The notes beneath the pieces are model-generated. The model had not been told where the DNA came from and searched no databases. It worked only from the letters and a program-made list of their open reading frames with translations. Source: Streptococcus salivarius (lineage in GTDB: Bacteria; Bacillota; Bacilli; Lactobacillales; Streptococcaceae). From it: a DNA stretch of 64,000 nucleotides. This document shows positions 55,192 through 64,000 of the stretch, piece by piece. The position numbers were made by a program, and so were the translations under genes. The stretch lies in assembly GCF_000785515.1 (NCBI RefSeq), contig NZ_CP009913.1, positions 1,454,001-1,518,000 of the forward strand, given 5' to 3'. Numbering within the stretch: the first letter of the stretch is position 1; each line of letters begins with the position of its first letter.

Positions 55192-56208
55192 TTATTGCTC
55201 CTTTTTCAGTCTTTTTAGGTGTTTATAGAGACCGAAGGCACGATCCAGTTGCATGGATTCGATAGGACGTTTGCCCTTAATATAGAGATTTCCATTGGTC
55301 GCATTCATCAACCCTGTCTTAGCAATGGCATAACCAGTAATCATACCGCTATAAAGGAAGCTTTCCAGTTCCTTGACATCTAAAACTCGACTTGAAGGTT
55401 CAAGGGGACCATATTCCGCTTCATAAATATCTACAAGTCTTTTAAACTTATAGGCCGTTTTTATGGGCATATCTCCGATAGTTCCTTTTGAATAATAATG
55501 ATAAAGATTCTGTGGGCTTAAGTCTGCAGAGGCTGCCTCTTGACCGTTGGGCGAGTAAGGTTGTGATTTAATGAAAGTATTGAGCTTGCCAATATCGATG
55601 TGGTAGTCGCTAACATTTTCCTTAGGAACAGGGAAATCATCCCTATCAATAATCTCCCTTCGTCTGATGGTAGCCAACAATTCATAAGGCTCAACTCTAA
55701 GTCTTTTTGAAAATTTTTCCAAAGTATCAAGGGAAACTGTTCCGCTTTGATTGATCAGGTTATAGTTGGTTTGAGCCATACCAGATGAGACTACAAATGC
55801 TGTCATACGTTCTCTGACTTCTCCCTCATCCATATCTTCCGTGATTTCCAGCTTCTTGCGAATATTGTGCCACAAGTTTTGGGTGACTTGATCAGGATCT
55901 CTTGGAAACTCAAAAACTTCATACTGATTGTCTCGAGCCAAGAGCTTTCCAAGTGTAATGTTTTTCCCAGTCACCTTGGCCAGACCGTTAGTAATGGTTA
56001 CAATCTTTGGGATATTTCCCTTAGGCTTGTTCATAAAAAGCATCCGAAGGCTTCCTGATGGAATCCCCGTGGCTTCTGAGAGCTCTCTGTAACTCTTTTT
56101 GTCTTTCCAAAATTCCCCCATACGAGCTTTTTCTGCATTTTCCCAGAAAAGCTCCTTAAGGGGTTTGGGGGCATTCGGCTCATCCGAAAATAGTCGTTTT
56201 GACATCAT
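55192..56208 (-). CDS. Unrecognised protein with possible HTH segments, 338 residues
   Basis: Soluble, basic, no signal peptide. I do not recognise the family. Three stretches look like helix-turn-helix units: YRELSEATGIPSGSLRMLF (about 40-58), a middle one around TNYNLINQSGTVSLDTLEKF, and ITGYAIAKTGLMNATNGNLY (about 295-315). Each has the 'choose, turn, recognise' pattern of phage-repressor-like domains, so it may be a multi-HTH transcription regulator. Double ATG start; GGGAG lies 4-7 nt upstream, so the second ATG (MSKRLF) may be used. It stands alone beside the GBR array; a link to it is only positional. Confidence 0.6.
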   Translation of the reverse strand: MMSKRLFSDEPNAPKPLKELFWENAEKARMGEFWKDKKSYRELSEATGIPSGSLRMLFMNKPKGNIPKIVTITNGLAKVTGKNITLGKLLARDNQYEVFEFPRDPDQVTQNLWHNIRKKLEITEDMDEGEVRERMTAFVVSSGMAQTNYNLINQSGTVSLDTLEKFSKRLRVEPYELLATIRRREIIDRDDFPVPKENVSDYHIDIGKLNTFIKSQPYSPNGQEAASADLSPQNLYHYYSKGTIGDMPIKTAYKFKRLVDIYEAEYGPLEPSSRVLDVKELESFLYSGMITGYAIAKTGLMNATNGNLYIKGKRPIESMQLDRAFGLYKHLKRLKKEQ

Positions 56209-56386
56209 TGTCTCCCTCTAAAATTGCTGTTTTAAAATTAGTCCAAATCTATTATCTCATATTTTTAATAAAAATCAAATCTTTTCCTAATCAATAATCA
56301 TTACAATCAGCTAGTCGTTTAGAGTTTTTCTTGGGTTAATTGAGCACAAAAATTCCCCTCGTACTTAAACGAAGGGAGTTGTTTGA

Positions 56387-57145
56387 CTAATAATTCCAGT
56401 TTACCAAGAGATAAATTAAGCTCGAGCCAAACATATCTGCTAAGGCATGAACGAGGAAAAATGGAAGCAAGTTTTTAACCTTGTATTTATAAAGGAAATA
56501 ATAGAGGAGACCAAAGGCCACACCGATAACCAGAGCCCATAGCATACCCTGATAGGTATGGAAGGACACACGAACAACGGTTGAAAAGAGCAAGACCAAC
56601 CACTTATACTTATCCTTAACCGAGGTCAAGAGTCCTAGGAAGAAAAATTCTTCGTAGAAACCGTTGAGCAAACCATAAGCAATCGCCATAGGTGACAATG
56701 CCATAAACTTATCAATCACAGCCATAGGGCTAATAAAAGCTAGAACCTGAGGACTAAAATAATTATATTGTCCTGACAAAGTACTTACCATATCAGCAAA
56801 TAAGCCCATGATAGCGAAAATAAAGGGTACCCAAAAGAGAACAGACCACTTTAGACGGATTGGCAATTGTTTAAAGTCAAAATGACGTATCCAGAGATAA
56901 ATAATCGCTAAGGCTAGGAGGATAATCTGCAAGGTGAAATTGCTAGAGTAAGCTGCTCCTTCACTGGCTGTATTTGTTGATGTCTCACTGATTGCGGTAG
57001 AAAGGCTTGGAGACAAACTGGCCAAATACATCTGTGTCGAACGAACAATAAACTGACCAAACATAATCAGCGTAACAATACCGATATCAAACCATCTCAG
57101 TTCCTTGAGCGGCTGGTCAGGATGAATTTTCTTAAGTAAAGACAT
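56387..57145 (-). CDS. CPBP-family intramembrane protease
   Basis: 252 residues with about eight hydrophobic segments. CPBP (Abi/CAAX protease) motifs are visible: FYEEFFFLGLLTS (the paired Glu), VSFHTYQGM (His) and FLVHALADMFG (His). The usual EExxxR has Leu in place of Arg. In streptococci such proteins are often associated with bacteriocin self-immunity or surface-protein processing; no bacteriocin gene adjoins. GGAAGG lies upstream of ATG. Confidence 0.85.
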   Translation of the reverse strand: MSLLKKIHPDQPLKELRWFDIGIVTLIMFGQFIVRSTQMYLASLSPSLSTAISETSTNTASEGAAYSSNFTLQIILLALAIIYLWIRHFDFKQLPIRLKWSVLFWVPFIFAIMGLFADMVSTLSGQYNYFSPQVLAFISPMAVIDKFMALSPMAIAYGLLNGFYEEFFFLGLLTSVKDKYKWLVLLFSTVVRVSFHTYQGMLWALVIGVAFGLLYYFLYKYKVKNLLPFFLVHALADMFGSSLIYLLVNWNY

Positions 57146-57311
57146 GGGCCTTCCCTTCCTTCTAGTATCTTCATCGAAGACTGGTTAATTCTTTAAGGTT
57201 ATTATAAGTCATAAACCTTAAAGCAACACTAAAATTTGCAGTAAGATTAGTATTTCATTTAAGAAAAGAAAAAGCAAGGGAAAGCATGTTTCCTTTGCTT
57301 CAAACTTGTTA

Positions 57312-58697
57312 TTAATCATTCTTTTTGACTACGCTAACTAAGACAAGGAGTTGGAAAATGGCTAGAGCAAATAAGACCATAAAGCCATTTCGACTACCTT
57401 GAGCCGTTGCTTGTGCAAAGTCAACCTTGTGATTAGCTTGACTCATAGCAACAATTAGAGATGCTAGGGTTGTTCCCACTGCTCCTGCAAATTGTTGGAG
57501 CGTATTAAAAATGGCATTGGCATCAGCGCGTTGATCAAGTGACAGTTGTTTCTGTCCATTGGTCATGACATTACCAAAGGAAACGCCAAGCCCCGTCATG
57601 AAAATCATGTAAAAGACGAGGATCAACGTATTGGAAAGAGAGAGACCAAACAAGCTAAATAACAACTGTGCAAGTACGATAAGGATTGCTCCAATCAGAA
57701 TCGGTTTACGTGCTCCCATCTTATCTAAAATGATACCTGAGAACGGAGCGAATCCTGCACCGATAATAGCACCTGGAAGCAACATTAAGGCTGCAGAAGT
57801 TGTATTCGAGTGGTTAACCAATTGCACATAGTTTGGCAAGAGAAAACTCATCGCAAGGGACCCCAATTGGAAAGAGAAGAAAGCGATGATATGACCTGTC
57901 AGTTTACGATTTTTCAAAATAGAGAGGTTGATAATAGGCTTGTCCAATGTTGTTGAACGCCAAATCAAAAGGACAAGACCTAAGATACCAATCAAAAGCC
58001 AACCAAGAACTGAGAAACTAACGAAAGCATGGTCAGCAACCCCATGAAGGCCTAAAATCAAGCCCAAGAAAAGAAAGATAGTAGCTAGTAGACTGAGAAA
58101 ATCCAAAGATTCACGTTGCACCTCACTCTTTTGCTCAATTGAGCGAATCCCTGCAATCAGTGAAGCCAATAGAATAGGAAACTGGACGAGGAAGATAGAA
58201 CGCCAACCAAAGTGTGCTGTCAAGAGACCACCAACAGTCGGGCCAATGGCTGGAGCAACGGCTGTAATCAGTGTTCCAACTCCCATCATGAGACCAATCT
58301 TACGACTTGGCACCTGCTCCAAAATGATGTTAAACATGAGAGGTAGGGCAAAACCAACACCCATCCCTTGAACCAATCGTCCCAAAACAACAAAGCTAAA
58401 ACTAGGCGCTATAAAGTCGATGAGAACACCTAAAATAGACAAGAGGTTTGCGACCAGAAAGATGGTTTTCATCTTAAACGAGCGCTTGAGATAGGCAGAT
58501 AAGGGAACCACACAAGCGACCACTAGGAGATAAATGGTTGTAACCCACTGTACGGTTGACGTATTGACTGAGAATGCCTTCATCAATACAGGAAAGGTGA
58601 TGTTCATAGCTGTTTCACCAGCTACTCCACAAAATGAAAGGATTCCTGTCGCAAAGATGGCACACAGGACCTTGGTGGAGATTTTTTCGTCTGACAT
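57312..58697 (-). CDS. MFS drug-efflux transporter (DHA2, EmrB/QacA type)
   Basis: 461 residues, 12-14 transmembrane helices. Visible: ITTIYLLVVACVVPLSAYL in TM2, the motif-C antiporter signature VAPAIGPTVGGLL (about 155-167) and LVQGMGVGFALPL. Exports hydrophobic drugs by proton antiport. 25 bp downstream of a MarR regulator in the same operon, which indicates substrate-induced derepression. AGGAGG precedes ATG. Confidence 0.9.
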   Translation of the reverse strand: MSDEKISTKVLCAIFATGILSFCGVAGETAMNITFPVLMKAFSVNTSTVQWVTTIYLLVVACVVPLSAYLKRSFKMKTIFLVANLLSILGVLIDFIAPSFSFVVLGRLVQGMGVGFALPLMFNIILEQVPSRKIGLMMGVGTLITAVAPAIGPTVGGLLTAHFGWRSIFLVQFPILLASLIAGIRSIEQKSEVQRESLDFLSLLATIFLFLGLILGLHGVADHAFVSFSVLGWLLIGILGLVLLIWRSTTLDKPIINLSILKNRKLTGHIIAFFSFQLGSLAMSFLLPNYVQLVNHSNTTSAALMLLPGAIIGAGFAPFSGIILDKMGARKPILIGAILIVLAQLLFSLFGLSLSNTLILVFYMIFMTGLGVSFGNVMTNGQKQLSLDQRADANAIFNTLQQFAGAVGTTLASLIVAMSQANHKVDFAQATAQGSRNGFMVLFALAIFQLLVLVSVVKKND

Positions 58698-58722
58698 AAG
58701 TATTTGTTCCTCCTAGATAAAC

Positions 58723-59133
58723 TTAAATATTACGGTAGTGTTGTAAGATTTTGAGAAAGACTTCTCTCTCTTTAGCTGAAAATTGCTGGGCAAACTCTTC
58801 TTCCTCTTTTCGAAGATAAGATTGACAGGCAGAAGCGATATTAAGGGCTTTATCCGTGAGAACAACTGCCTTTTGCCTAGCATCTTTTGAAGATGTGTGG
58901 CGTTCGATCAGGCCTTTCTTCTCCATTCGCTGTAAGAGCACTGTCGTTGTCGAACGCTGAATTTCAAATTCGTGCTCAATGTCACGTTGAAAGACTTCTT
59001 GATCCGCATAATTGGTTATAAAATCAATGACAGCCATCTGATTTCCAGTCAAGTCATACTGCCTAGCAAACTGGTCAAAATGACGCATCATATTATTATT
59101 GGCTTGTTTTAACAAGCGTCCAAAATGGTCCAA
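58723..59133 (-). CDS. MarR-family transcriptional repressor
   Basis: 136 residues with a MarR winged helix (TGNQMAVIDFI..., IEHEFEIQRSTTTVLLQRMEKKGLIERHTSSKDARQKAVVLTDKA). The start is TTG (MDHFGRLL) with AAGGAG 9 nt upstream; no ATG fits. First gene of an operon with the MFS exporter. The palindrome GTTAGCTAAC right after the -10 box is a likely autorepression site. Confidence 0.92.
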   Translation of the reverse strand: MDHFGRLLKQANNNMMRHFDQFARQYDLTGNQMAVIDFITNYADQEVFQRDIEHEFEIQRSTTTVLLQRMEKKGLIERHTSSKDARQKAVVLTDKALNIASACQSYLRKEEEEFAQQFSAKEREVFLKILQHYRNI

Positions 59134-59156
59134 AAAAATGACTCCTTAACTATATT

Positions 59157-59199
59157 GTTAGCTAACTAGCAGTATAGAAGAATTATTAGCTCAAGTCAA
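59157..59199 (-). promoter_or_regulatory. Promoter and MarR-type operator
   Basis: On the minus strand TTGACT (59194-59199), 17-bp spacer, TATACT (59171-59176), then the 10-bp palindrome GTTAGCTAAC (59157-59166) at the transcription start. Confidence 0.75.
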
Positions 59200-59221
59200 T
59201 AGATTCTTTCAAAAAATAGAA

Positions 59222-59251
59222 AACTCAAGGACCTAGAATCCTTGAGTTGCT
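59222..59251 (-). terminator. Terminator of the acetyltransferase gene
   Basis: ACTCAAGGA and TCCTTGAGT pair around CCTAGAA; on the minus strand a short T-rich tail (TTTTCTATTTTTT) follows. Confidence 0.75.
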
Positions 59252-59255
59252 ATAT

Positions 59256-59819
59256 TTAGTCTTTCTTTACAGGAATTTCCTTAATTACACGCGCCGGATT
59301 CCCACCTAGAACCACATTGTCACCGAAGGACTTGGTTACCACGGCTCCTGCTCCAGCAACTACATTATCCCCTAAGGTCACTCCTGGGAGGATAGTCACG
59401 CCTCCACCGGCCCAGAAATTATCACCGATCGTAATTGGAGCACCATATTCAATGCCTGAATTACGCTCGGTTGGATCAAGCGGATGCAAGGGCGTCAAAA
59501 ACTGACAATTAGGGCCAATCATGGCATTGTCACCAATCGTGATAGGACAGATATCCAGCATAGTCAAATTCCAGTTGGAATAGAAATTTTCACCAATATG
59601 GATATTAACACCGTAATCCGTAACGAACTGAGGATTCATGGCAACATTTTCACCAGTCGAACCAAACCAAGATTTGACAATCTCTGCCCTCTTGAGGCGG
59701 TCATGTTCAGCATTGAAGGCCCATTGTTTTTCTCTTGAGCTGGCCGCTAGAGCACGTAACTCAGGATCGCTTGGTTTATAAAAGTCACCCGCTATCATCT
59801 TTTCATATTCAGTTGGCAT
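59256..59819 (-). CDS. Maltose/galactoside O-acetyltransferase (hexapeptide repeat)
   Basis: 187 residues of the Maa/LacA family. N-terminal helical region MPTEYEKMIAGDFYKPSDPEL, then a left-handed beta-helix of hexapeptides (ITIGDNAMIGPNC, ITIGDNFWAGGGVTILPGVTLGDNVVAGAGAVV) and the end GGNPARVIKEI. Catalytic His112 in TPLHPLDP. It transfers acetyl from acetyl-CoA to a sugar 6-OH. Single gene with its own terminator. Confidence 0.92.
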   Translation of the reverse strand: MPTEYEKMIAGDFYKPSDPELRALAASSREKQWAFNAEHDRLKRAEIVKSWFGSTGENVAMNPQFVTDYGVNIHIGENFYSNWNLTMLDICPITIGDNAMIGPNCQFLTPLHPLDPTERNSGIEYGAPITIGDNFWAGGGVTILPGVTLGDNVVAGAGAVVTKSFGDNVVLGGNPARVIKEIPVKKD

Positions 59820-59923
59820 GGCATACTCCTTTTATGATTGTTTTCCTATATTGTAGTATAGAAGTGATGTTACCACAAGTGAGACTCCCATACAAAAGTA
59901 TGTAAAGTCTTTATTCTACTTAA

Positions 59924-60673
59924 TTATATATCGATGGTCTCACCTACAGCTAAAACCTTATAGCCTGCTGCTTCAACTTCTTTTTTAGTTGTCTTGTAAT
60001 GACTATAATCATCTATATGAATGGGATAAATCCTTTTAGGTTGAAGGAGATCTTTCATTCGATTTAACATCTTCAAGTCCATGGTAAATGGTCCACCAAA
60101 TGAACCTGATTTTACAGCGCCTAAATTAGCAAATATAGCATCTATATTTTGAGGAACATTTTTTGTTAAACCTGGGTACAAAACAGTATCACCGGTAAAA
60201 TAAATGACTTTAGTTTCTGACGAACTTGTAATTGATATTTGATAACCATTCACTTTACCAACAATCTTTCGTATGATGTAGTTGCTGGCATGATAAGCCG
60301 GTAGTGCTTTAATGGTGATACAATAGTCAGCGACTTGAAATGATTGTTCTTCTCCCCATTTTAAAACAAAGTTATTTAAGCCAGATAACCCATTTAAGAT
60401 TTTCTTATTAGGAGAAATGACTGTTTTACCCTTCAAATAATCTTTCCCTACATCATCCAAATGATCTTGATGCCCATGAGTAATTAGCCATACATCAACT
60501 TTACTAAGAAGAGACTTATCCTTATGAACATCAGTTTGTTTCTCGGAGACAAATCCTTTAAAAGGGACCAAAGTTCCCTTAGGTGATAAGTCAGGATCAA
60601 TTCCGATATGAAATTGATTATCAATGGAGATGACGCCACATGCAACGCCACAATAAGTAAACGAAATAGACAT
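59924..60673 (-). CDS. Metallo-beta-lactamase-fold hydrolase (UlaG/YtkL-like)
   Basis: About 249 residues. The metal-binding THGHQDHLDD (His66, His68, Asp70, His71) and the later FTGDT segment are typical of the beta-lactamase fold in its UlaG-like branch. The substrate is unknown. I chose ATG 60673 because AGAGG lies 6 nt upstream; the frame upstream to 60697 has no ribosome site. Confidence 0.85.
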   Translation of the reverse strand: MSISFTYCGVACGVISIDNQFHIGIDPDLSPKGTLVPFKGFVSEKQTDVHKDKSLLSKVDVWLITHGHQDHLDDVGKDYLKGKTVISPNKKILNGLSGLNNFVLKWGEEQSFQVADYCITIKALPAYHASNYIIRKIVGKVNGYQISITSSSETKVIYFTGDTVLYPGLTKNVPQNIDAIFANLGAVKSGSFGGPFTMDLKMLNRMKDLLQPKRIYPIHIDDYSHYKTTKKEVEAAGYKVLAVGETIDI

Positions 60674-60867
60674 AGTACCTCTTTTTATAACGACCATGAA
60701 TTGAAAAACCAGTCATTAACAATAATGGAATGAGCATTTATGTGCATAGCTCTTGTAACTAGATTATAGTTTTTATCATCAATTTAATCAATGTCTGTTT
60801 ATGTTTTGACGCCTTCTTTTACGTTTATAATACTTAGTTTCCACAGACCTCAGTTAGGTAATCCACA

Positions 60868-60900
60868 AAAAAATCCCAAGTGCACTAAGCAACTTGAGAT
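60868..60900 (-). terminator. Terminator of the surface-protein gene
   Basis: On the minus strand AATCTCAAGT and ACTTGGGATT pair (one G-U) and are followed by TTTTTTTG. Confidence 0.85.
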
Positions 60901-60943
60901 TTTCTTTCTGTCTGGGCATGCCTGAGTCATTCAGGGCTTTATA

Positions 60944-63900
60944 TTATTTGTCCTTTTGATCTTTGTGATCTTTTTTATTTTTCTTTTTACGTCCGTTGCG
61001 GCCAAGTCCTAGACCTGTTACCGATACGGTGAAGCCTGCGATATTGATGGTTTCTTCAATCTTACCTTTGCTTGCTTCTTCCTCATTTGAGAGATTAATT
61101 GGCATCTTGTGTTTAGAGCCTTTACCCTCAGCTTGACTTGAAACAGGTGCTTCAAAGTCATCGCCTGGTCCATAAGTGACTGGTCCATCATGAGCTTCCA
61201 CTTGCTCTTCGACTTGGTCGAGAACTTCTAGGTCTTGGATTTCTTCAACAACGATATCGTCTGCCTTGTCTTCCTTAGGTTTACCGTTAATATCGCCTGT
61301 AAGCGGGATATAAACAACGGTTTCTTCAAGGTTACGTTGACCTACTGTCTTACCTTCAACCTTGTCCTTATCAGCACTGTAACCTTCTACTTCAGGAGTG
61401 ATGACTGTTTCAAACTGACCTTTATTTGAAGTCCAGTAGCTTGAACCAAGCTCTTCACCTGTAACCTTATCAATAGTCAAGCTACGTGTCCATTGAGCAG
61501 TTTGGATGTTATTGGCAGGAAGTTCTGCTTGTCCATCGCTAGATGTGTAGAGAACTGTGAAGGTTACGTCTTTGATGTAGCTTTCGCGTTCTGGCCATTT
61601 GGCACCATCTGGATTTGCTGGGTTGATTGGTGTACCAGCTTCTTGGATGTTATCTGGACCTACTTGAACGGTACCATGACGAAGGGTAACCATGAAGTTT
61701 TGGTCAACATGAGAATCGCCATCAAAGATAACGCCGTTTGTGAAGCCATCAGCAAGAAGAGTATAACCACGGTCGCTATAGTACTTGATACGTTCGATTG
61801 TTGAGTATTCAATCACTTCGCCTGATTTACCAAGCAAGTCAACCACTTCAAGTTTCTTACGAGTTGTACCGTCAACATAAGTGACTGTAGCTTTCTGAGC
61901 ATCCTTGAGGTAAGTAACCACTTCCATGATTTCAGGAGTTTCCACAGAAACATCTGTCATTTCAGCGACTTCTATACGGTCTGGTGTAAATCCGACAACC
62001 TCTGGTGAAGGAACAGCTGAGAAGCCAGCTTGAGTACTTGACCATGCTTCATAATTGATAGCACCTGTCACAAGGTTTACATTAGCCAAACGTTTGAAAT
62101 CAAGAACTTCAACGTAGTCGTCGCTAGCCAAGCCACCTTCTTCGAAGACATACTGGATGGTACGTGTCACATCGGCACGGTTTTCAAGCATTTCTACGCT
62201 ATTTGGCCAAACTGGGCTATTCACATCATTTGGATCTACGACTTCACCTGCAACTGGTGCTGGCATATCTGGGTCGATAAGAACCAAACGTTCACGAAGA
62301 ACCACTTCGAAGACTTGATCAAAGTCAGAATCACCGTTGTAAGTGTGGTCAAAGGCTTCTGCATAACCATCGTTGACAAGTTCATAACCTTGTTTGAGCA
62401 AGTTTGCGATTTGTTCATCAGTAGAGTAGTCAATCTTCTCACCTGAGCTTCCGACAACAACATCACGAGTCAATTCTGACTTATCAAGCTCATTCATGTA
62501 AAGGATAATAGCTTTTTGCTCATCCTTAGCATAAACCACGTTGGTATCTTGACCTGGGTGTTCTGGAGTAATAAAGGCCTTTTCAGAAATGTAACCAAGA
62601 ACATCTGGAACGACTGTTTCCATAGCCATGGTTGGATCTTCAGGATCGTTGTTGTAGCTTGGAGTAGGTGCATTTTCGATTGGTGTACCATAATCATCTA
62701 CTGGAATAATCTTACCAAGTTCTGTGTAAGTAACAGTATCTTCCACTTCTGGAAGGTCTGGGCGAACTTCAAGACCACCAGCTTGACGTTTATCTGCATA
62801 GAAGCCTTCAACTACTGGAACTTCTACAACATCATAAGTGAAGCTTTCTTGATCCCAAGTGCTTGTTTGTTCCACTTGGTTAAACTTACCGTGGAAGCTG
62901 AAGCTATCTTGAATGTTGATAACTGGATCTTTGTAGCCTGCACCTTGGAAGGTAACCGTTTGTTTCGTATCTTGTGTGATATCATCCAAGATTGGTTCGT
63001 AAACCAAGGTTTGGTCCATGCTGAGGTCAATTGGCAATACCAATTCACTTTCAGCCTGGTAGCCGGCAACTTGTGGTGCTGGTGTTTCAATAACTTGCGT
63101 AGCATCTTGAGGATCATTAGCATAATGAACTGGTTCTGCATCCGCGATTGGATTACCAAAGGTATCAACAGGGATAATCTTACCGAGTTCTTTATAGACA
63201 ACACTGTCTGTAGCTTCTGGTTTATCAGGTGTAACAATCTGCATACCAGCCACTGCCTTGTCCGCATAGTAACCTTCGATAACTGGGACATTAACCTTAG
63301 CAAAGGTATAGCTGTCTTGATCCCAAGTGTAAGTGTCTTCTGCTTGATTGTACTTACCAGTGAAAGTAAAGTCAGACTGGATATTAACAGACGGTGTTGC
63401 TTCGCCAGCTCCTTTGAAGAAGACCGTTTGCAAGGTTGGTTGCGTTACATCTTCAAGGATTGGAGCGTACTCAACAAGAATATCGTCTGTCAAGCTCTCA
63501 GGCATGACACTTTGTTGCATTGGACGGTAACCCGGAATGTGAGGAACAAGTGTCTCACTAACCTTAGTTGGGTTATTGGCATCGTTGTTGAAGGTTGGCG
63601 TTGGAACGTTTGGAATCAAGCGTCCATTTGCATCAATAGGAATGATTTTACCAAGTGGAACGTAGGTAATGGTTTCTTCGATGTTATCTTCAGTAACTTC
63701 TCTACCTTTAACTTCTACTCTATCTGCAAAATAGCCTAAAACAACTGGTGCATAGATGTCATAATACTTGGTCTTGTTTGGTGACCATTCTGTCTCGTCA
63801 ACAAGCTCACCTGTGACCTTGTCAAAGGTAAGGGTACGGACCCAATAGGCCTTTTGCACATCGGCATCTGGTAAATCCGCATTGCCGTCTGTACTCTTGT

Positions 63901-64000
63901 AAAAGACTGTGAAGCTTACTTCTTTTTCGTAAGCATACTTAGATGGCCACTTAGGTCCATCTGGATTATTAGGATTGATTGGAGTATCTGGGACTTGCTC
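60944..64000 (-). CDS. Large repeat surface protein, C-terminal part
   Basis: The frame stays open to the right edge, so the N-terminus is outside; about 1018 residues are visible. It is built of MucBP-like beta-rich modules: repeated YxxLGKIIPVDxxGxPI...YNNDPxDPT...P.VxGY (at least four), RxVxxxGxxGExIxYST, and blocks PNxPDGxKWPxxxxYxxxVxFTVxYxSxDG at both ends of the visible part. Typical of streptococcal cell-surface adhesins. The C-terminus has no LPxTG; instead a Glu-rich region is followed by a short hydrophobic stretch IAGFTVSVTGLGLG and a tail of Lys/Arg/Asp (GRKKKNKKDHKDQKDK). So anchoring is either degenerate or of another kind. Mucin binding is inferred from family. Confidence 0.85.
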   Translation of the reverse strand, partial: EQVPDTPINPNNPDGPKWPSKYAYEKEVSFTVFYKSTDGNADLPDADVQKAYWVRTLTFDKVTGELVDETEWSPNKTKYYDIYAPVVLGYFADRVEVKGREVTEDNIEETITYVPLGKIIPIDANGRLIPNVPTPTFNNDANNPTKVSETLVPHIPGYRPMQQSVMPESLTDDILVEYAPILEDVTQPTLQTVFFKGAGEATPSVNIQSDFTFTGKYNQAEDTYTWDQDSYTFAKVNVPVIEGYYADKAVAGMQIVTPDKPEATDSVVYKELGKIIPVDTFGNPIADAEPVHYANDPQDATQVIETPAPQVAGYQAESELVLPIDLSMDQTLVYEPILDDITQDTKQTVTFQGAGYKDPVINIQDSFSFHGKFNQVEQTSTWDQESFTYDVVEVPVVEGFYADKRQAGGLEVRPDLPEVEDTVTYTELGKIIPVDDYGTPIENAPTPSYNNDPEDPTMAMETVVPDVLGYISEKAFITPEHPGQDTNVVYAKDEQKAIILYMNELDKSELTRDVVVGSSGEKIDYSTDEQIANLLKQGYELVNDGYAEAFDHTYNGDSDFDQVFEVVLRERLVLIDPDMPAPVAGEVVDPNDVNSPVWPNSVEMLENRADVTRTIQYVFEEGGLASDDYVEVLDFKRLANVNLVTGAINYEAWSSTQAGFSAVPSPEVVGFTPDRIEVAEMTDVSVETPEIMEVVTYLKDAQKATVTYVDGTTRKKLEVVDLLGKSGEVIEYSTIERIKYYSDRGYTLLADGFTNGVIFDGDSHVDQNFMVTLRHGTVQVGPDNIQEAGTPINPANPDGAKWPERESYIKDVTFTVLYTSSDGQAELPANNIQTAQWTRSLTIDKVTGEELGSSYWTSNKGQFETVITPEVEGYSADKDKVEGKTVGQRNLEETVVYIPLTGDINGKPKEDKADDIVVEEIQDLEVLDQVEEQVEAHDGPVTYGPGDDFEAPVSSQAEGKGSKHKMPINLSNEEEASKGKIEETINIAGFTVSVTGLGLGRNGRKKKNKKDHKDQKDK

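Noticed and set aside
62516..63739. 407-codon open frame on the plus strand
   Set aside because: It is antisense to the large surface protein; its composition (many Trp, Cys, Asn) reflects the complement of a repeat gene, and it has no ribosome site.
1..64000. tRNA, rRNA, insertion sequences, integrases, phage genes
   Set aside because: None were recognised on either strand.

Overview
The window looks like a Streptococcus salivarius-group chromosome. The evidence is low-GC Firmicute signals (AGGAGG ribosome sites, TTGACA/TATAAT promoters, Rho-independent terminators), two GH70 glucosyltransferases of the size and domain order known from oral streptococci, M13 endopeptidase PepO, PdxS/PdxT, and streptococcal regulators and membrane proteases. 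I see no rRNA, tRNA, insertion sequence, prophage or CRISPR array.

Layout. 1-1552 is the 3' end of a glucan-binding-repeat (GBR) protein. 1697-8017 holds ordinary genes: a possibly frameshifted small gene, pepO, an enterocin A-type immunity protein, an S66 LD-carboxypeptidase, and an SdpR/SdpI-like pair with a YhfC-type membrane protease behind a promoter bracketed by two identical dyads. 8116-20953 (minus strand) holds two glucosyltransferases with a third GTF-derived protein between them that has lost the whole catalytic domain. 21486-55082 is mostly plus strand and carries eleven secreted proteins (one interrupted by a stop) made almost only of YG-type glucan-binding repeats; pdxST sits inside this array on the minus strand. 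55192-64000 (minus) holds an unrecognised putative DNA-binding protein, a CPBP membrane protease, a MarR/MFS efflux pair, a maltose/galactoside acetyltransferase, a metallo-beta-lactamase-fold hydrolase and the C-terminal part of a large surface protein.

How the parts fit. The two GTFs would make extracellular alpha-glucan from sucrose. The GBR proteins have signal peptides, Ser/Thr-rich linkers and repeats, but no visible enzyme domain and no sortase signal, so they are predicted to be secreted and to attach by binding glucan. Counting the left-edge fragment, the interrupted copy and the GTF-derived one, there are thirteen such proteins.

The most unusual feature is regulatory. Six nearly identical units of about 100 bp lie behind GBR genes. 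Each has a CiaR-type direct repeat (TTTAAG-N5-TTTAGG), a -10 box exactly 10 bp further on, about 60 nt with an anti-Shine-Dalgarno/anti-start segment, and an intrinsic terminator. They look like members of the csRNA (CiaR-controlled small RNA) family. Their core is complementary to the start region of pepO and partly to several GBR starts. Two further homologous units of about 220 nt (promoter, catabolite-type box, divergent middle, conserved terminator) precede two other GBR genes. I infer an expanding family of glucan-binding proteins duplicated together with its small-RNA and catabolite control elements.
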